Positions 7,256 to 15,176 of a stretch of 47,851 nucleotides of DNA are shown here, one piece after another. Position numbers and translations under genes: made by a program. This DNA comes from an uncultured Bacteroidia bacterium. GTDB taxonomy: Bacteria; Bacteroidota; Bacteroidia; Bacteroidales; UBA932. The stretch covers positions 1-47,851 of the forward strand of contig CACYGW010000011.1 in assembly GCA_902774045.1 (NCBI GenBank). Reading direction: 5' to 3'. Numbering within the stretch: position 1 is the stretch's first letter; every line of letters begins with the position of its first letter. The notes below the pieces were generated by a model. That model was not told the DNA's origin. It ran no database searches and saw only the letters and a program-made list of their open reading frames with translations.

Positions 7256-8066
7256 AGCCGCGAGCCGGGGCCTGGCCCCGGCCGCTTTAGCGGTACTGCT
7301 GGCCTTTTCCTGCAGCATAAAAGAGGACAGGGTGGGATGCCCCTGCATACTAAGGATTTATCCGGATAAAAGCCTGGATGCAGACTACTATCTTAGTATT
7401 ATGAACAAGTTCAGAATAATGGATGTACAGACTGGAGAGATTCATCTGAAGTCTGCCCTGGATGCCGCCGTGTTCGCAAAGGGAGAGCCTGCAGTGTTTA
7501 CTATACCCAAGGGGAACATAGAGATGCTGGGCATTTTTGGAATAGAAGAAATGAAAGATGAGGGAACGGCCCTCAGAATAAAGGAAGGCGGCCAGGCAGA
7601 CAAGGTTCTGGTTTACGGGAACGCTCTTGACTGCACGGGAGAAATGGCAAACGATACGCTTAAGCTGGCCAAACAGTGGTGCACTATGAGAATAAGCGTA
7701 AAGAAGACAGAGAGCGGGGTGCCCGGTAAGTGCCAGATTACAAGCCACTGGGACGGCTTTGACCTTATGACGCTCTCCCCTACTAAAGGAGGCTTCACCT
7801 TTGATGCCGATACTCTTCAGGAAGGAAACTATTCCGTACGGCTTCCGCGGCAGGGAGACAGTTCCCTTGCGCTGCGCCTAATTTACGACAAGGAAGAGAC
7901 CGGGACGGATTATCCAATAGGAAGGCTTATAAGCGAGGCCGGCTACGACTGGAACAAAAAAAGTCTGGACGACCTTGTGGTCTACATTGACAGGTCCGAC
8001 GTATCCATTGGTATTGTAGTGGCAGGATGGGAAAACGGAAAAGACTATGGAAATATTGAGATATAG
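7224..8066 (+). CDS. FimB/Mfa2-family pilus anchor lipoprotein
   Basis: A 280-residue lipoprotein. The ATG at 7224 gives a long but valid lipoprotein signal, MKPLKDTLCFKAASRGLAPA then ALAVLLAFSC (lipid Cys 30). Directly after it comes EDRVGCPCILRIYPD, matching the C-P-C opening of FimB/Mfa2 proteins, which cap and anchor type V pili in the outer membrane and set their length. The fold is predicted to be a two-domain transthyretin-like beta sandwich. The start lies inside the end of the fimbrillin gene (32-nt overlap), and its own end overlaps the next gene by 20 bases. Family assignment is fairly firm. Confidence 0.75.
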   Translation: MKPLKDTLCFKAASRGLAPAALAVLLAFSCSIKEDRVGCPCILRIYPDKSLDADYYLSIMNKFRIMDVQTGEIHLKSALDAAVFAKGEPAVFTIPKGNIEMLGIFGIEEMKDEGTALRIKEGGQADKVLVYGNALDCTGEMANDTLKLAKQWCTMRISVKKTESGVPGKCQITSHWDGFDLMTLSPTKGGFTFDADTLQEGNYSVRLPRQGDSSLALRLIYDKEETGTDYPIGRLISEAGYDWNKKSLDDLVVYIDRSDVSIGIVVAGWENGKDYGNIEI

Positions 8067-9132
8067 GGCATATGCCCGCGCCGCTATAGTTGCTTGCCTT
8101 ATGGCAGGATGGGGTTCCTGCACACGGCTGACATATATCAGTAATGAAAAAGAAGCCTCAATAGAAGAAAAGAAAGGTGCCGGCGAGACAACGGTAATAC
8201 ATATTTTCTCTGTAAAGAATTCTCCGGAAATAGAAAATATGGCAGTGTGGGTCTATGACGGCATGGACACCGCATTTGCTGCGCAAAGCGGCCAGAACGC
8301 CTTCCTTCTGTGCAATCCTTCTCCGAATGCAAGGGTCCTGGCTGCGGTAAATCTGGCCAGTAACATTGAAAGAATTACAGAAAACAAGGCGCTCAGCGAT
8401 ACCGTTACCGCAGATATTTCCAGAATGTCGGATTCCAGGATAACGGCTTTTGCCTCTGGTAGAAAAGTAATCTTGCCGGGAAGCAATTCCTTTAGCATTA
8501 CCGCAAATAGGGCCATTGCAAAGGTACGGCTGGAACAAATTTGCAACAACATCTCTGAAGGGGCTTACTCGGGGAAACCAGTCACAGTAGAAAAGGTATT
8601 CATAATTAACGGCGTAGGAAGGTACAGGATTTTTCCGGGAGCTGAGACAGAAAATCATTCTCCAGAAAACGGCAGATGGTGGTTCTCCCCTTCCGGAATG
8701 GTGGATAAGGCAGACCTGGATAACATCTCTCCGGCAAAGGGAGAAGGGCTCATGGAAGCGCCGCCCCTTAGTTATTGCACAATAAATACTACCGTCGCAT
8801 TCGGGGGAACGCTGCAGTTAGACATAGAGTTGTTTACCGGCCCCAACAGCATTTCCCAGGACAACTTCTCCAGTTCCGGGGCTTCACCCGTCCAGGGCAT
8901 CTGGCAACCAAGGAAAACAAGGCTAGTAGTCCAGTGCAGCATAGACGGAGCCAGGTGCTATTATCCAGTAACTATCAGCGACATAGAGCCAAACAAGATT
9001 TATCTTGTAAAGAAACTTAACCTCGTAAACTTTGGTACCACGGCGCCGGACCAGCCCTATATTTTCCAGGAAGGAACCGGCAGTCTTACGGTAGAAGAAT
9101 GGACAGAACAAAACTTAACGGAAAGAATCTGA
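8047..9132 (+). CDS. Third fimbrillin-like lipoprotein, probable minor or tip subunit
   Basis: A 361-residue lipoprotein with signal MEILRYRAYARAAIVACLMA then GWGSC (lipid Cys 25). It contains fimbrillin-like elements: MAVWVYDG near residue 67, NARVLAAVNLASN, a mid-protein SFSITANRAIAKVRLEQI, and a final ITISDIEPNKIYLVKKLNL with EEWTEQN. It lacks the CPC motif of the anchor. In Mfa and Fim loci, genes after the anchor encode accessory tip proteins, so a minor or tip role is inferred. It overlaps the anchor gene by 20 bases and is the last gene of the operon; the SRP RNA promoter begins 9 bases after its stop. Confidence 0.6.
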   Translation: MEILRYRAYARAAIVACLMAGWGSCTRLTYISNEKEASIEEKKGAGETTVIHIFSVKNSPEIENMAVWVYDGMDTAFAAQSGQNAFLLCNPSPNARVLAAVNLASNIERITENKALSDTVTADISRMSDSRITAFASGRKVILPGSNSFSITANRAIAKVRLEQICNNISEGAYSGKPVTVEKVFIINGVGRYRIFPGAETENHSPENGRWWFSPSGMVDKADLDNISPAKGEGLMEAPPLSYCTINTTVAFGGTLQLDIELFTGPNSISQDNFSSSGASPVQGIWQPRKTRLVVQCSIDGARCYYPVTISDIEPNKIYLVKKLNLVNFGTTAPDQPYIFQEGTGSLTVEEWTEQNLTERI

Positions 9133-9140
9133 TATAAAAC

Positions 9141-9171
9141 TTTGGAGTTACTGCAAAAAGTTGTACTTTTG
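9141..9171 (+). promoter_or_regulatory. Bacteroidota-type promoter of the SRP RNA
   Basis: TTTG at 9141-9144 (-33 element), a 19-nt spacer, and TACTTTTG at 9164-9171 (-7 element, TAnnTTTG) match the primary sigma consensus of Bacteroidota exactly. Transcription would begin near 9176, where the paired 5' end of the RNA starts. Confidence 0.85.
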
Positions 9172-9175
9172 CATC

Positions 9176-9279
9176 GGGGAAAGTCGTACACGACCAGCTC
9201 CCTCCAAACTCCCCCAGGGTCGGAAGGCAGCAAGGGTAGGAGGTTGTAGCGGTGCGATGTACTAAGCTTTCCCTTTTTT
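9176..9279 (+). ncRNA. ffs: Signal recognition particle RNA, small bacterial (4.5S) type
   Basis: The conserved domain IV is visible at about 9213-9238 (CCCAGGGTCGGAAGGCAGCA and following): the GGAA tetraloop and the AGCA/C asymmetric loop that bind Ffh. The ends pair as GGGAAAG (9177-9183) with CTTTCCC (9267-9273), followed by six T (9274-9279), so the terminal stem doubles as a terminator. Length is about 100 nt, normal for the small SRP RNA. It works with Ffh in co-translational delivery of membrane proteins. The mnmA start follows 15 bases later, so mnmA may be served by read-through. Confidence 0.9.
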
Positions 9280-9294
9280 CATTTAGGAAAAGTC

Positions 9295-10707
9295 TTGAAG
9301 CCAAAGATTTGCATCGGCCTCTCAGGAGGCGTAGACTCTAGTGTTGCGGCCTTGCTCCTAAAGCAGCAGGGCTACGATGTGTTTGCAATGTTTATGCAGA
9401 ACTGGCACGATGCAGACCCCACCCTGCACGGGGACTGCGAGTGGGAAGAAGACCGCTTTGTGGCAGAAATGGTGGCCCGCAAAATTGGCATTCCCTTCTA
9501 TTTCACAGACCTGTCCGGCCCCTACAGGAAGCGCGTGGTGGACTATATGTTTGACGAGTATTCCAAGGGCAGGACGCCCAACCCAGATGTTCTCTGCAAC
9601 AGGGAGATTAAGTTCGATGCTTTCTGGGAGGTGGCAAAAAACCTGGGAGCGGATATGATTGCTACCGGCCATTACTGCCGCAAGGAGCCGGCCCTGGGCC
9701 CTGACGGGCAGCCTCTCAAAGACAAGGACGGCAATCCCGTTTATAACCTTCTGGAAGGTACCGACCCAGGCAAGGACCAGAGCTATTTCCTGTGCCAGAT
9801 TAGCCAGGAACAGCTTTCTAAGGCCGTTTTTCCCATTGGTCACCTGCTCAAGAAGGAAGTGCGTGAGATAGCAAAGCAGGCAGACCTTATGTCTGCAGAG
9901 AAAAAAGACTCCCAGGGCATCTGTTTCATTGGAAAGGTAGATCTGCCCACCTTCCTTAAGCAAAAGCTGGAGCCCCGGGAGGGATTGATAGTAGAAGTTT
10001 TTGACGCTTATTATACCGATGACGCCCAGTACCGCTTCATCTCCGGGACGATGAATTCAATATCGGAAGGCGGCGTGGCCAATTTGATAACAACCTATAT
10101 TTCAGAGGACAAGGCCGATACTTCCGGAGCCCCTGTCCCCCAGAGCCGCATCATCCCCGAGCTTCTGGCCGCCCTTGACGATGACACCCTTCTGCGCCTC
10201 AGCCGTCCGGTACGGTACAATATAGAATTCCAGACTGAGACATATCGCAGCGGGAAGCGTCACGTAAAGAAAACCCGCTATAAAGAAAACCCCTACGGAC
10301 GCATAATAGGCACTCACGACGGCGCTCAGTTCTACACTATAGGCCAGAGAAAAGGACTTGGAGTTGGAGGCCACAGCGAGCCAGTGTTCATAATTGAAAC
10401 AGACCCTGAAAAAAACATCATATATGTAGGACAGGGCCACAGGCACAAGGGACTGTCCAGAAACTGCCTCAGAATAGCGCAAGAAGAGGTTCACACCCTT
10501 AGGGAAGACCTTCTCCCCGCCTTAGGGCAGATTAAACATCTAAAAGCCCGGATCCGTTACCGCCAGCCGCTTCAGGATGCCTGGGCGCTCAGGCGTGATG
10601 GAGGGCTCTTCCTTGTATTTGATCAGCCGCAAAGAGGCATAACTCCGGGGCAGTTCGCCGTGCTTTACGACGGCCCCATAGTTGTTGCCAGCGGCCCCAT
10701 AGCATAA
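9295..10707 (+). CDS. mnmA: tRNA-specific 2-thiouridylase MnmA, with large insertion
   Basis: MnmA makes 2-thiouridine at position 34 of tRNA-Lys, -Glu and -Gln. The PP-loop SGGVDSS is at residues 10-16 and activates U34 with ATP. The catalytic cysteines are C101 (NPDVLCNREIKF) and C210 (GICFIGK), and GQRKGLGVGG is near 350-359. The protein is 470 residues against about 360-395 usual: roughly 100 residues (about 232-335) sit between FLKQKLEPREG and GRIIGTHDGAQFYTIG, where the family normally has a short linker. The insertion keeps frame and normal composition, so it is not a frameshift. The start is TTG at 9295 with AGGAAA upstream. The next gene starts 20 bases after the stop. Confidence 0.93.
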   Translation: MKPKICIGLSGGVDSSVAALLLKQQGYDVFAMFMQNWHDADPTLHGDCEWEEDRFVAEMVARKIGIPFYFTDLSGPYRKRVVDYMFDEYSKGRTPNPDVLCNREIKFDAFWEVAKNLGADMIATGHYCRKEPALGPDGQPLKDKDGNPVYNLLEGTDPGKDQSYFLCQISQEQLSKAVFPIGHLLKKEVREIAKQADLMSAEKKDSQGICFIGKVDLPTFLKQKLEPREGLIVEVFDAYYTDDAQYRFISGTMNSISEGGVANLITTYISEDKADTSGAPVPQSRIIPELLAALDDDTLLRLSRPVRYNIEFQTETYRSGKRHVKKTRYKENPYGRIIGTHDGAQFYTIGQRKGLGVGGHSEPVFIIETDPEKNIIYVGQGHRHKGLSRNCLRIAQEEVHTLREDLLPALGQIKHLKARIRYRQPLQDAWALRRDGGLFLVFDQPQRGITPGQFAVLYDGPIVVASGPIA

Positions 10708-10727
10708 AATATCACAAACTAATCACT

Positions 10728-11918
10728 ATGTATAATTTTGACAAAATCGTTGACAGGCGCGGAACAAACGCTTTTAAGTACAAGAGGCTGGATAAGTTCT
10801 TTGGCAGGAGCGATTTAATGCCAATGTGGGTTGCAGATATGGAGCTTGAATCTCCTGATTTTGTAGTAGAGGCACTTAAGAAAAGACTGGAACACCCCAT
10901 ATTCGGTTATACGGCCGATCCTGACGAGTACCGCCCCAGCATAGTAAAGTGGGAAAAAGACCGCCACGGATGGGATATAGAAGAAGACTGGATAGCTTAT
11001 ATTCCCGGAATAGTCAAAGGAATAGGAATGGCTCTAAGGGCCCTTGTAAAACCGGGAGAGAAGGTTGTAATCCAACCTCCCGTATATCACCCCTTCCGCC
11101 TTGTTCCCCAGGCCTGTGGCATAAATGTAGAGTACAATCCACTGATAGAATGTGAAGATGGTTCCCTTAAGATGGACCTGGAGGGGCTCCGCAAACTCCT
11201 GAGCCAGGACAAGGCCATCAAGCTTCTTATTCTTTGCAACCCTCACAACCCAGCGGGAATAGTCTGGGATGCAGAAACCCTAAAAGATCTGGCTTCTATC
11301 TGCAAAGAGGCCGGAGTTACCGTAATATCGGACGAGATTCACTGCGACATGGCCCTCTTCGGCCACAAGCACATTCCCTTTGCCAGTGTGAGCCAGGAGG
11401 CTGCGCAAATCTCAATAACCTTTGCCGCCCCGTCCAAGACCTTTAACGTGGCAGGCATTGTAAGTTCACACGCCATAGTCCCCGATAAAGAACTCAGGGA
11501 GCGATTCTTTGGTTGGATGGAATCCTGCGAGCTGTCAGACCCGGACATATTCGCCCCGATAACCACCATAGCCTGCTTCTCAGAGAAAGGCGAGGCCTGG
11601 AGAAAAGAGATGGTAAGCTATCTGGAAGGAAATATTTTGGCTGCAGAAGAATTCTGCAGGGAAAGGCTGCCGGAGATTAAGCCGCTAAGGCCACAGGCAT
11701 CGTTCCTTATCTGGCTGGACTGCCGGGCACTTGAGTTAAGCCAGAAAGATTTGGTAAAGCTCTTCATAGACGAAGCCGGCCTTGCCCTTAACAATGGCGA
11801 AGACTTTGGCCCCGGGGGCAGCGGACATATGAGATTTAATATAGGATGTCCAAGAAGCCTTATGATTAAGGCCCTGGAAAAACTGGAAGAGGCTGTTGCT
11901 AGATGCTGTCGAAGATAA
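10728..11918 (+). CDS. patB: PatB/MalY-type PLP-dependent C-S lyase
   Basis: A 396-residue fold-type I aminotransferase-like enzyme of the cystathionine beta-lyase (PatB/MalY) family, cleaving C-S bonds of cystathionine or cysteine conjugates to pyruvate, ammonia and a thiol. The opening FDKIVDRRGTNAFKYK and MPMWVADMEL (31-40) are typical. The PLP-binding Asp is in SDEIHCDMAL (D202), the Schiff-base Lys is K237 in APSKTFNVAG, and the substrate-carboxylate Arg is in GSGHMRFNIGCPR near the end. Length is normal. It follows mnmA by 20 bases and may be cotranscribed. Its end overlaps cdd tail-to-tail by 20 bases. Confidence 0.88.
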   Translation: MYNFDKIVDRRGTNAFKYKRLDKFFGRSDLMPMWVADMELESPDFVVEALKKRLEHPIFGYTADPDEYRPSIVKWEKDRHGWDIEEDWIAYIPGIVKGIGMALRALVKPGEKVVIQPPVYHPFRLVPQACGINVEYNPLIECEDGSLKMDLEGLRKLLSQDKAIKLLILCNPHNPAGIVWDAETLKDLASICKEAGVTVISDEIHCDMALFGHKHIPFASVSQEAAQISITFAAPSKTFNVAGIVSSHAIVPDKELRERFFGWMESCELSDPDIFAPITTIACFSEKGEAWRKEMVSYLEGNILAAEEFCRERLPEIKPLRPQASFLIWLDCRALELSQKDLVKLFIDEAGLALNNGEDFGPGGSGHMRFNIGCPRSLMIKALEKLEEAVARCCRR

Positions 11919-12372
11919 ACGGCAGAACTCCTTCTACGTTAAAGAACTTAAGCACCTTACCAGACCCGCAAAGAATGACCTCCATAGGCTTTTTGCCTAT
12001 CTTCTGATACTCGGCCATAACCTGACGGCACGCTCCGCAGGGTGTGGCCGGGCTTTCGCATAAGGAAAAATCCGGGCCGCCTGCCACGGCGATGGCTATC
12101 ATTGGCACACCGGGATGATTTGCAGAGGCAGAGAACATTGCCGTGCGTTCTGCACAAAGGCCGGAAGGAGTTGCTGCGTTCTCCTGATTTGAGCCCTTTA
12201 CAACAGTGCCGTTTTCCAAAAGGACGGCGGCTCCTACGTTAAACTTGGAATAAGGAGCGTAGGAAGATTTCTGGGCCTCAATCGCATCAAGGGCAAGGCT
12301 CTTGTCGCGGGGAGACAATTCTTCAATTGAAGAATACTCTATGTAAGGAATCTCTATTGTTTTTTCTTTCAT
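11899..12372 (-). CDS. cdd: Cytidine deaminase
   Basis: A 157-residue zinc enzyme deaminating cytidine and deoxycytidine to the uridines in pyrimidine salvage. Zinc and catalytic motifs are GLCAERTA (C73, E75) and PCGACRQV (C112, C115). KFNVGAAV and NQENAATPSGLCAERTAMF match the homotetrameric short form. The ATG at 12372 is chosen because family similarity starts there and it lies 19 bases downstream of a good -7 element. The gene has its own promoter (12392-12423) in the 51-nt gap after the COG2509 gene. Confidence 0.92.
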   Translation of the reverse strand: MKEKTIEIPYIEYSSIEELSPRDKSLALDAIEAQKSSYAPYSKFNVGAAVLLENGTVVKGSNQENAATPSGLCAERTAMFSASANHPGVPMIAIAVAGGPDFSLCESPATPCGACRQVMAEYQKIGKKPMEVILCGSGKVLKFFNVEGVLPFIFDSI

Positions 12373-12391
12373 AACAATTTGCGCACTTGAC

Positions 12392-12423
12392 CAAAGATAC
12401 CGGAAATTATGCAAATATCCAAA
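12392..12423 (-). promoter_or_regulatory. Bacteroidota-type promoter of cdd
   Basis: Read on the minus strand: TTTG (12423-12420), a 20-nt spacer, and TATCTTTG (12399-12392). This fits TTTG-n19-TAnnTTTG with one extra spacer base. It sits immediately after the upstream gene's stop and about 20 bases before the cdd ATG. Confidence 0.7.
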
Positions 12424-14076
12424 TCATTGGCCTGAAATCCGCTTTGAAGCGGCTACAGCACAGTTAATTCCGTCAATCGCAGAAGAAACAATTCCTCCGG
12501 CATAGCCAGCACCTTCCCCGCAGGGATAGAGACCCGGCATTCCCTGGCACTCATAGCTCTCTTTGTTGCGCACCACCCTGATTGGCGATGATGTTCTGGA
12601 CTCTACGCCAAGAAGAAGAGCATCGGCGGTGTAATATCCTCTCATTCCGTGCATATCCACAAGAGGGAACACCTCCTGCAGGCGGGTTGCTACGCCCTGG
12701 GGAAGCAGCTCGTGAAGAGGAGCGGACACGGCTCCGGGATGGTAAGATGTGGCAGGAAGAGTCTTTGAAACCTCGCCCTCACAGAAATCTGTCATTCTCT
12801 GGGCCGGAGCGGCCATAGGATTACCACTGTGGTTGGTTTTCACCCAATCGAACATCTTGCGCTCAACGTCTCTCTGGAAGTTCATCAGGGAGAAAGCGCC
12901 TGCGGCGCGGTATTCCTCCGGCTCATCTCCCGGTTCGATGGATACCACAACTCCGGCATTCGCCCACCTGGAGTTTCGGGCAGAATTGGACATACCGTTA
13001 AGGACGATGGTTTCCTGCTCGGTTGACGAAGGCACAAGTATACCGCCCGGGCACATACAGAAAGAATAAACTCCGCGCTCCGGAGCGTCCGAGCTGCCTG
13101 TAACCTGCTCTACAAAACTATACTCGGCGGCAGGCATTCCCTCTTCCCAAAGCCCGCGATAGCGGATCTTGTTTATAAGTGACTGAGGATGCTCTACCCT
13201 CACGCCCAAAGCAAAGCCCTTGGCTTCCAATTCAAGTCCCTTGGCAGAGAGCATCTCGTAAATATCCCGTGCAGAATGGCCTGTAGCCATAATGACGGCA
13301 CCGGCGCTGTAAGAGGCCTCGCCCCCGGGAGTATCGGCGCAGACGGTAAGGGCGCCATCGGCCCCAACCGAAACATCCTTTACTTTGTTCTGGAAATGGT
13401 ACTCCCCTCCGTGCTCAAGGATGCATCGGCGTATATTTTCTACCACTCGGGGTAGCTTGTCGGTCCCTATATGGGGGTGGGCGTCAACCAGAATGGACCT
13501 GTCGGCCCCGAACTCTACAAGTTGGTACAGTACTTCCCGGATGTCTCCCCTCTTGGAAGAGCGGGTGAAAAGCTTGCCGTCAGAAAAAGTACCGGCTCCA
13601 CCCTCTCCGTAGCAATAGTTGGAATCGGGGTCTACCACGCCCTCGCGGCTTATAGCTGCAATATCCTTCTTTCTGCCGTGAACATCCTTTCCCCTTTCCA
13701 ACACTATGGGCTTAAGACCCAGAGTAAGGAGTTTGAGGGCGGCGAACATACCGGCGGGGCCGCAGCCAACCACTATTACAGAAGGAGCATCGGTAACATC
13801 CTTATACTCCGGGAGTGCATACTCATCTACCGTCTCCGACGCCAGATAGGCCTCTACGCGCAGAACGGTCTTGGCCTCTCCCCTTGCATCCACGGACTTG
13901 CGCACAATGCGGCAGGTAGCATCGGCCCCCGACATAGAGGGCTGGAAAGACTTGGAGGGGTCTATCACGTTAATAACCGCGTTTCGCCTTAGGCGAAGCT
14001 CTGCGGCTGCCTTAACCCTGATATCATCAATCCTTGGCTCTCTTGGGAAGGGGCAGGATATTTCAAAACTCTTCAT
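12424..14076 (-). CDS. FAD-dependent dehydrogenase-like flavoprotein (COG2509 family)
   Basis: A 550-residue protein of the uncharacterised FAD-dependent dehydrogenase family COG2509. An N-terminal domain (RIDDIRVKAAAELRLRRNAV), which resembles an RNA- or substrate-binding appendix, precedes the dinucleotide-binding motif VIVVGCGPAGMFAALKLL (100-117). Next comes NYCYGEGGAGTFSDGKLFTR near 180, and the C-terminal FAD-site end is GLYPCGEGAGYAGGIVSSAIDG. The ATG at 14076 is used because the family starts MKxFEI; the longer frame reads into the tsaD end. It lies 4 bases after tsaD, so the two are one operon. The substrate is unknown in this family. Confidence 0.85.
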   Translation of the reverse strand: MKSFEISCPFPREPRIDDIRVKAAAELRLRRNAVINVIDPSKSFQPSMSGADATCRIVRKSVDARGEAKTVLRVEAYLASETVDEYALPEYKDVTDAPSVIVVGCGPAGMFAALKLLTLGLKPIVLERGKDVHGRKKDIAAISREGVVDPDSNYCYGEGGAGTFSDGKLFTRSSKRGDIREVLYQLVEFGADRSILVDAHPHIGTDKLPRVVENIRRCILEHGGEYHFQNKVKDVSVGADGALTVCADTPGGEASYSAGAVIMATGHSARDIYEMLSAKGLELEAKGFALGVRVEHPQSLINKIRYRGLWEEGMPAAEYSFVEQVTGSSDAPERGVYSFCMCPGGILVPSSTEQETIVLNGMSNSARNSRWANAGVVVSIEPGDEPEEYRAAGAFSLMNFQRDVERKMFDWVKTNHSGNPMAAPAQRMTDFCEGEVSKTLPATSYHPGAVSAPLHELLPQGVATRLQEVFPLVDMHGMRGYYTADALLLGVESRTSSPIRVVRNKESYECQGMPGLYPCGEGAGYAGGIVSSAIDGINCAVAASKRISGQ

Positions 14077-14080
14077 AACC

Positions 14081-15103
14081 TTAATAATCTGCAAGACGGG
14101 AAACCGGAGCCACATCCAGAGGGGCCCTTTCGCCCGATATAAAACTAAAGTAACCGGCAACCGCTATCATTGCGGCATTGTCGGTAGTGAATTTCAATTT
14201 GGGAAGATAGGTCTTCCAACCCCGCTTTGCTCCCTCAAGGGTTATCCTCTCCCTTAAGGCGCTGTTGGCGGAAACGCCGCCGCCTATGGCTATTTCCTTT
14301 ATTCCTGTCTGCTTGGCTGCCTTTACAAGTTTGTCCAGCAGAATGTCTATGAGCGTTTTCTGGAAAGAAGCGCAGATGTCTTCCTTGTTATTTTCCATAA
14401 ACATAGGGTCCTCTGCCATAGCGTCCCTGACAAAATAGAGAAGGGAGGTTTTTACTCCGCTAAAACTGTAGTCCAGGCCCGGAATATGAGGCTTGGAGAA
14501 AGTAAAACGCTCCGGATTTCCTTCCTTGGCAAGGCGGTCTATGATAGGGCCTCCGGGATAGCCCAGGCCCATCATCTTGGAACATTTGTCAAAGGCTTCT
14601 CCCACGGCATCGTCTATGGTTTGGCCCAGAATTTCATAATCCGTAGGACTGTTAACCTTGACTATCTGGGAATTACCTCCGGAAACCAGTAGGCAGAGGT
14701 AAGGGAAGGACGGCTCGCACACCGGGGTTCCCTCTTCCCTTATGAAACTTGCAAGAATATGTCCCTGAAGATGGTTTACCATAACCATAGGCTTGTCAAT
14801 GGCTATGGAAAGGGTTTTTGCAAATGAAGTCCCAACAAGCAAAGACCCAAGAAGACCGGGGCCGCGGGTAAAGGCTATTGCATCTATCTGGTCCGGAGAC
14901 ACCCCGGCCAAATCAAGAGCACGGCTTACCACAGGCACTATATTTAGTTCGTGGGCCCTGGAGGCCAGTTCCGGCACCACCCCGCCAAAATCCTTATGAA
15001 CCTGCTGACTGGCAATTACATTGGATAGCAGCCAAGTATCCTTAACCACAGCAGCCGATGTGTCGTCGCACGAAGATTCTATTCCCAGTATGATATGAGA
15101 CAT
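14081..15103 (-). CDS. tsaD: tRNA N6-threonylcarbamoyladenosine synthase subunit TsaD
   Basis: The 340-residue TsaD (Gcp/YgjD) transfers threonylcarbamoyl from TC-AMP to A37 of ANN-decoding tRNAs, together with TsaB and TsaE. The ASKHA fold starts ILGIESSCDDTSAAVV (5-20). Metal-binding histidines are H111 and H115 in VNHLQGHI, and LLVSGGNSQIV and IAIGGGVSANSALR complete the nucleotide site. Length is normal. It is divergent from tamB across 73 bases holding a -7-like TATATTTG on the minus strand (15135-15128). MtaB, which methylthiolates the t6A product, is encoded 5 kb away on the other strand. Confidence 0.95.
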   Translation of the reverse strand: MSHIILGIESSCDDTSAAVVKDTWLLSNVIASQQVHKDFGGVVPELASRAHELNIVPVVSRALDLAGVSPDQIDAIAFTRGPGLLGSLLVGTSFAKTLSIAIDKPMVMVNHLQGHILASFIREEGTPVCEPSFPYLCLLVSGGNSQIVKVNSPTDYEILGQTIDDAVGEAFDKCSKMMGLGYPGGPIIDRLAKEGNPERFTFSKPHIPGLDYSFSGVKTSLLYFVRDAMAEDPMFMENNKEDICASFQKTLIDILLDKLVKAAKQTGIKEIAIGGGVSANSALRERITLEGAKRGWKTYLPKLKFTTDNAAMIAVAGYFSFISGERAPLDVAPVSRLADY

Positions 15104-15127
15104 ATTTTAAAGAACTTAATTTGACCG

Positions 15128-15166
15128 CAAATATAGCAAAATATTCAGTTTTATGACGTATCTTTG
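15128..15166. promoter_or_regulatory. Divergent -7 elements for tsaD (minus) and tamB (plus)
   Basis: The minus strand carries TATATTTG at 15135-15128, 25 bases before the tsaD ATG. The plus strand carries TATCTTTG at 15159-15166, 11 bases before the tamB ATG. Both fit TAnnTTTG, but neither has a TTTG at the expected -33 position, so they are tentative. Confidence 0.4.
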
Positions 15167-15176
15167 TAGATTACAG

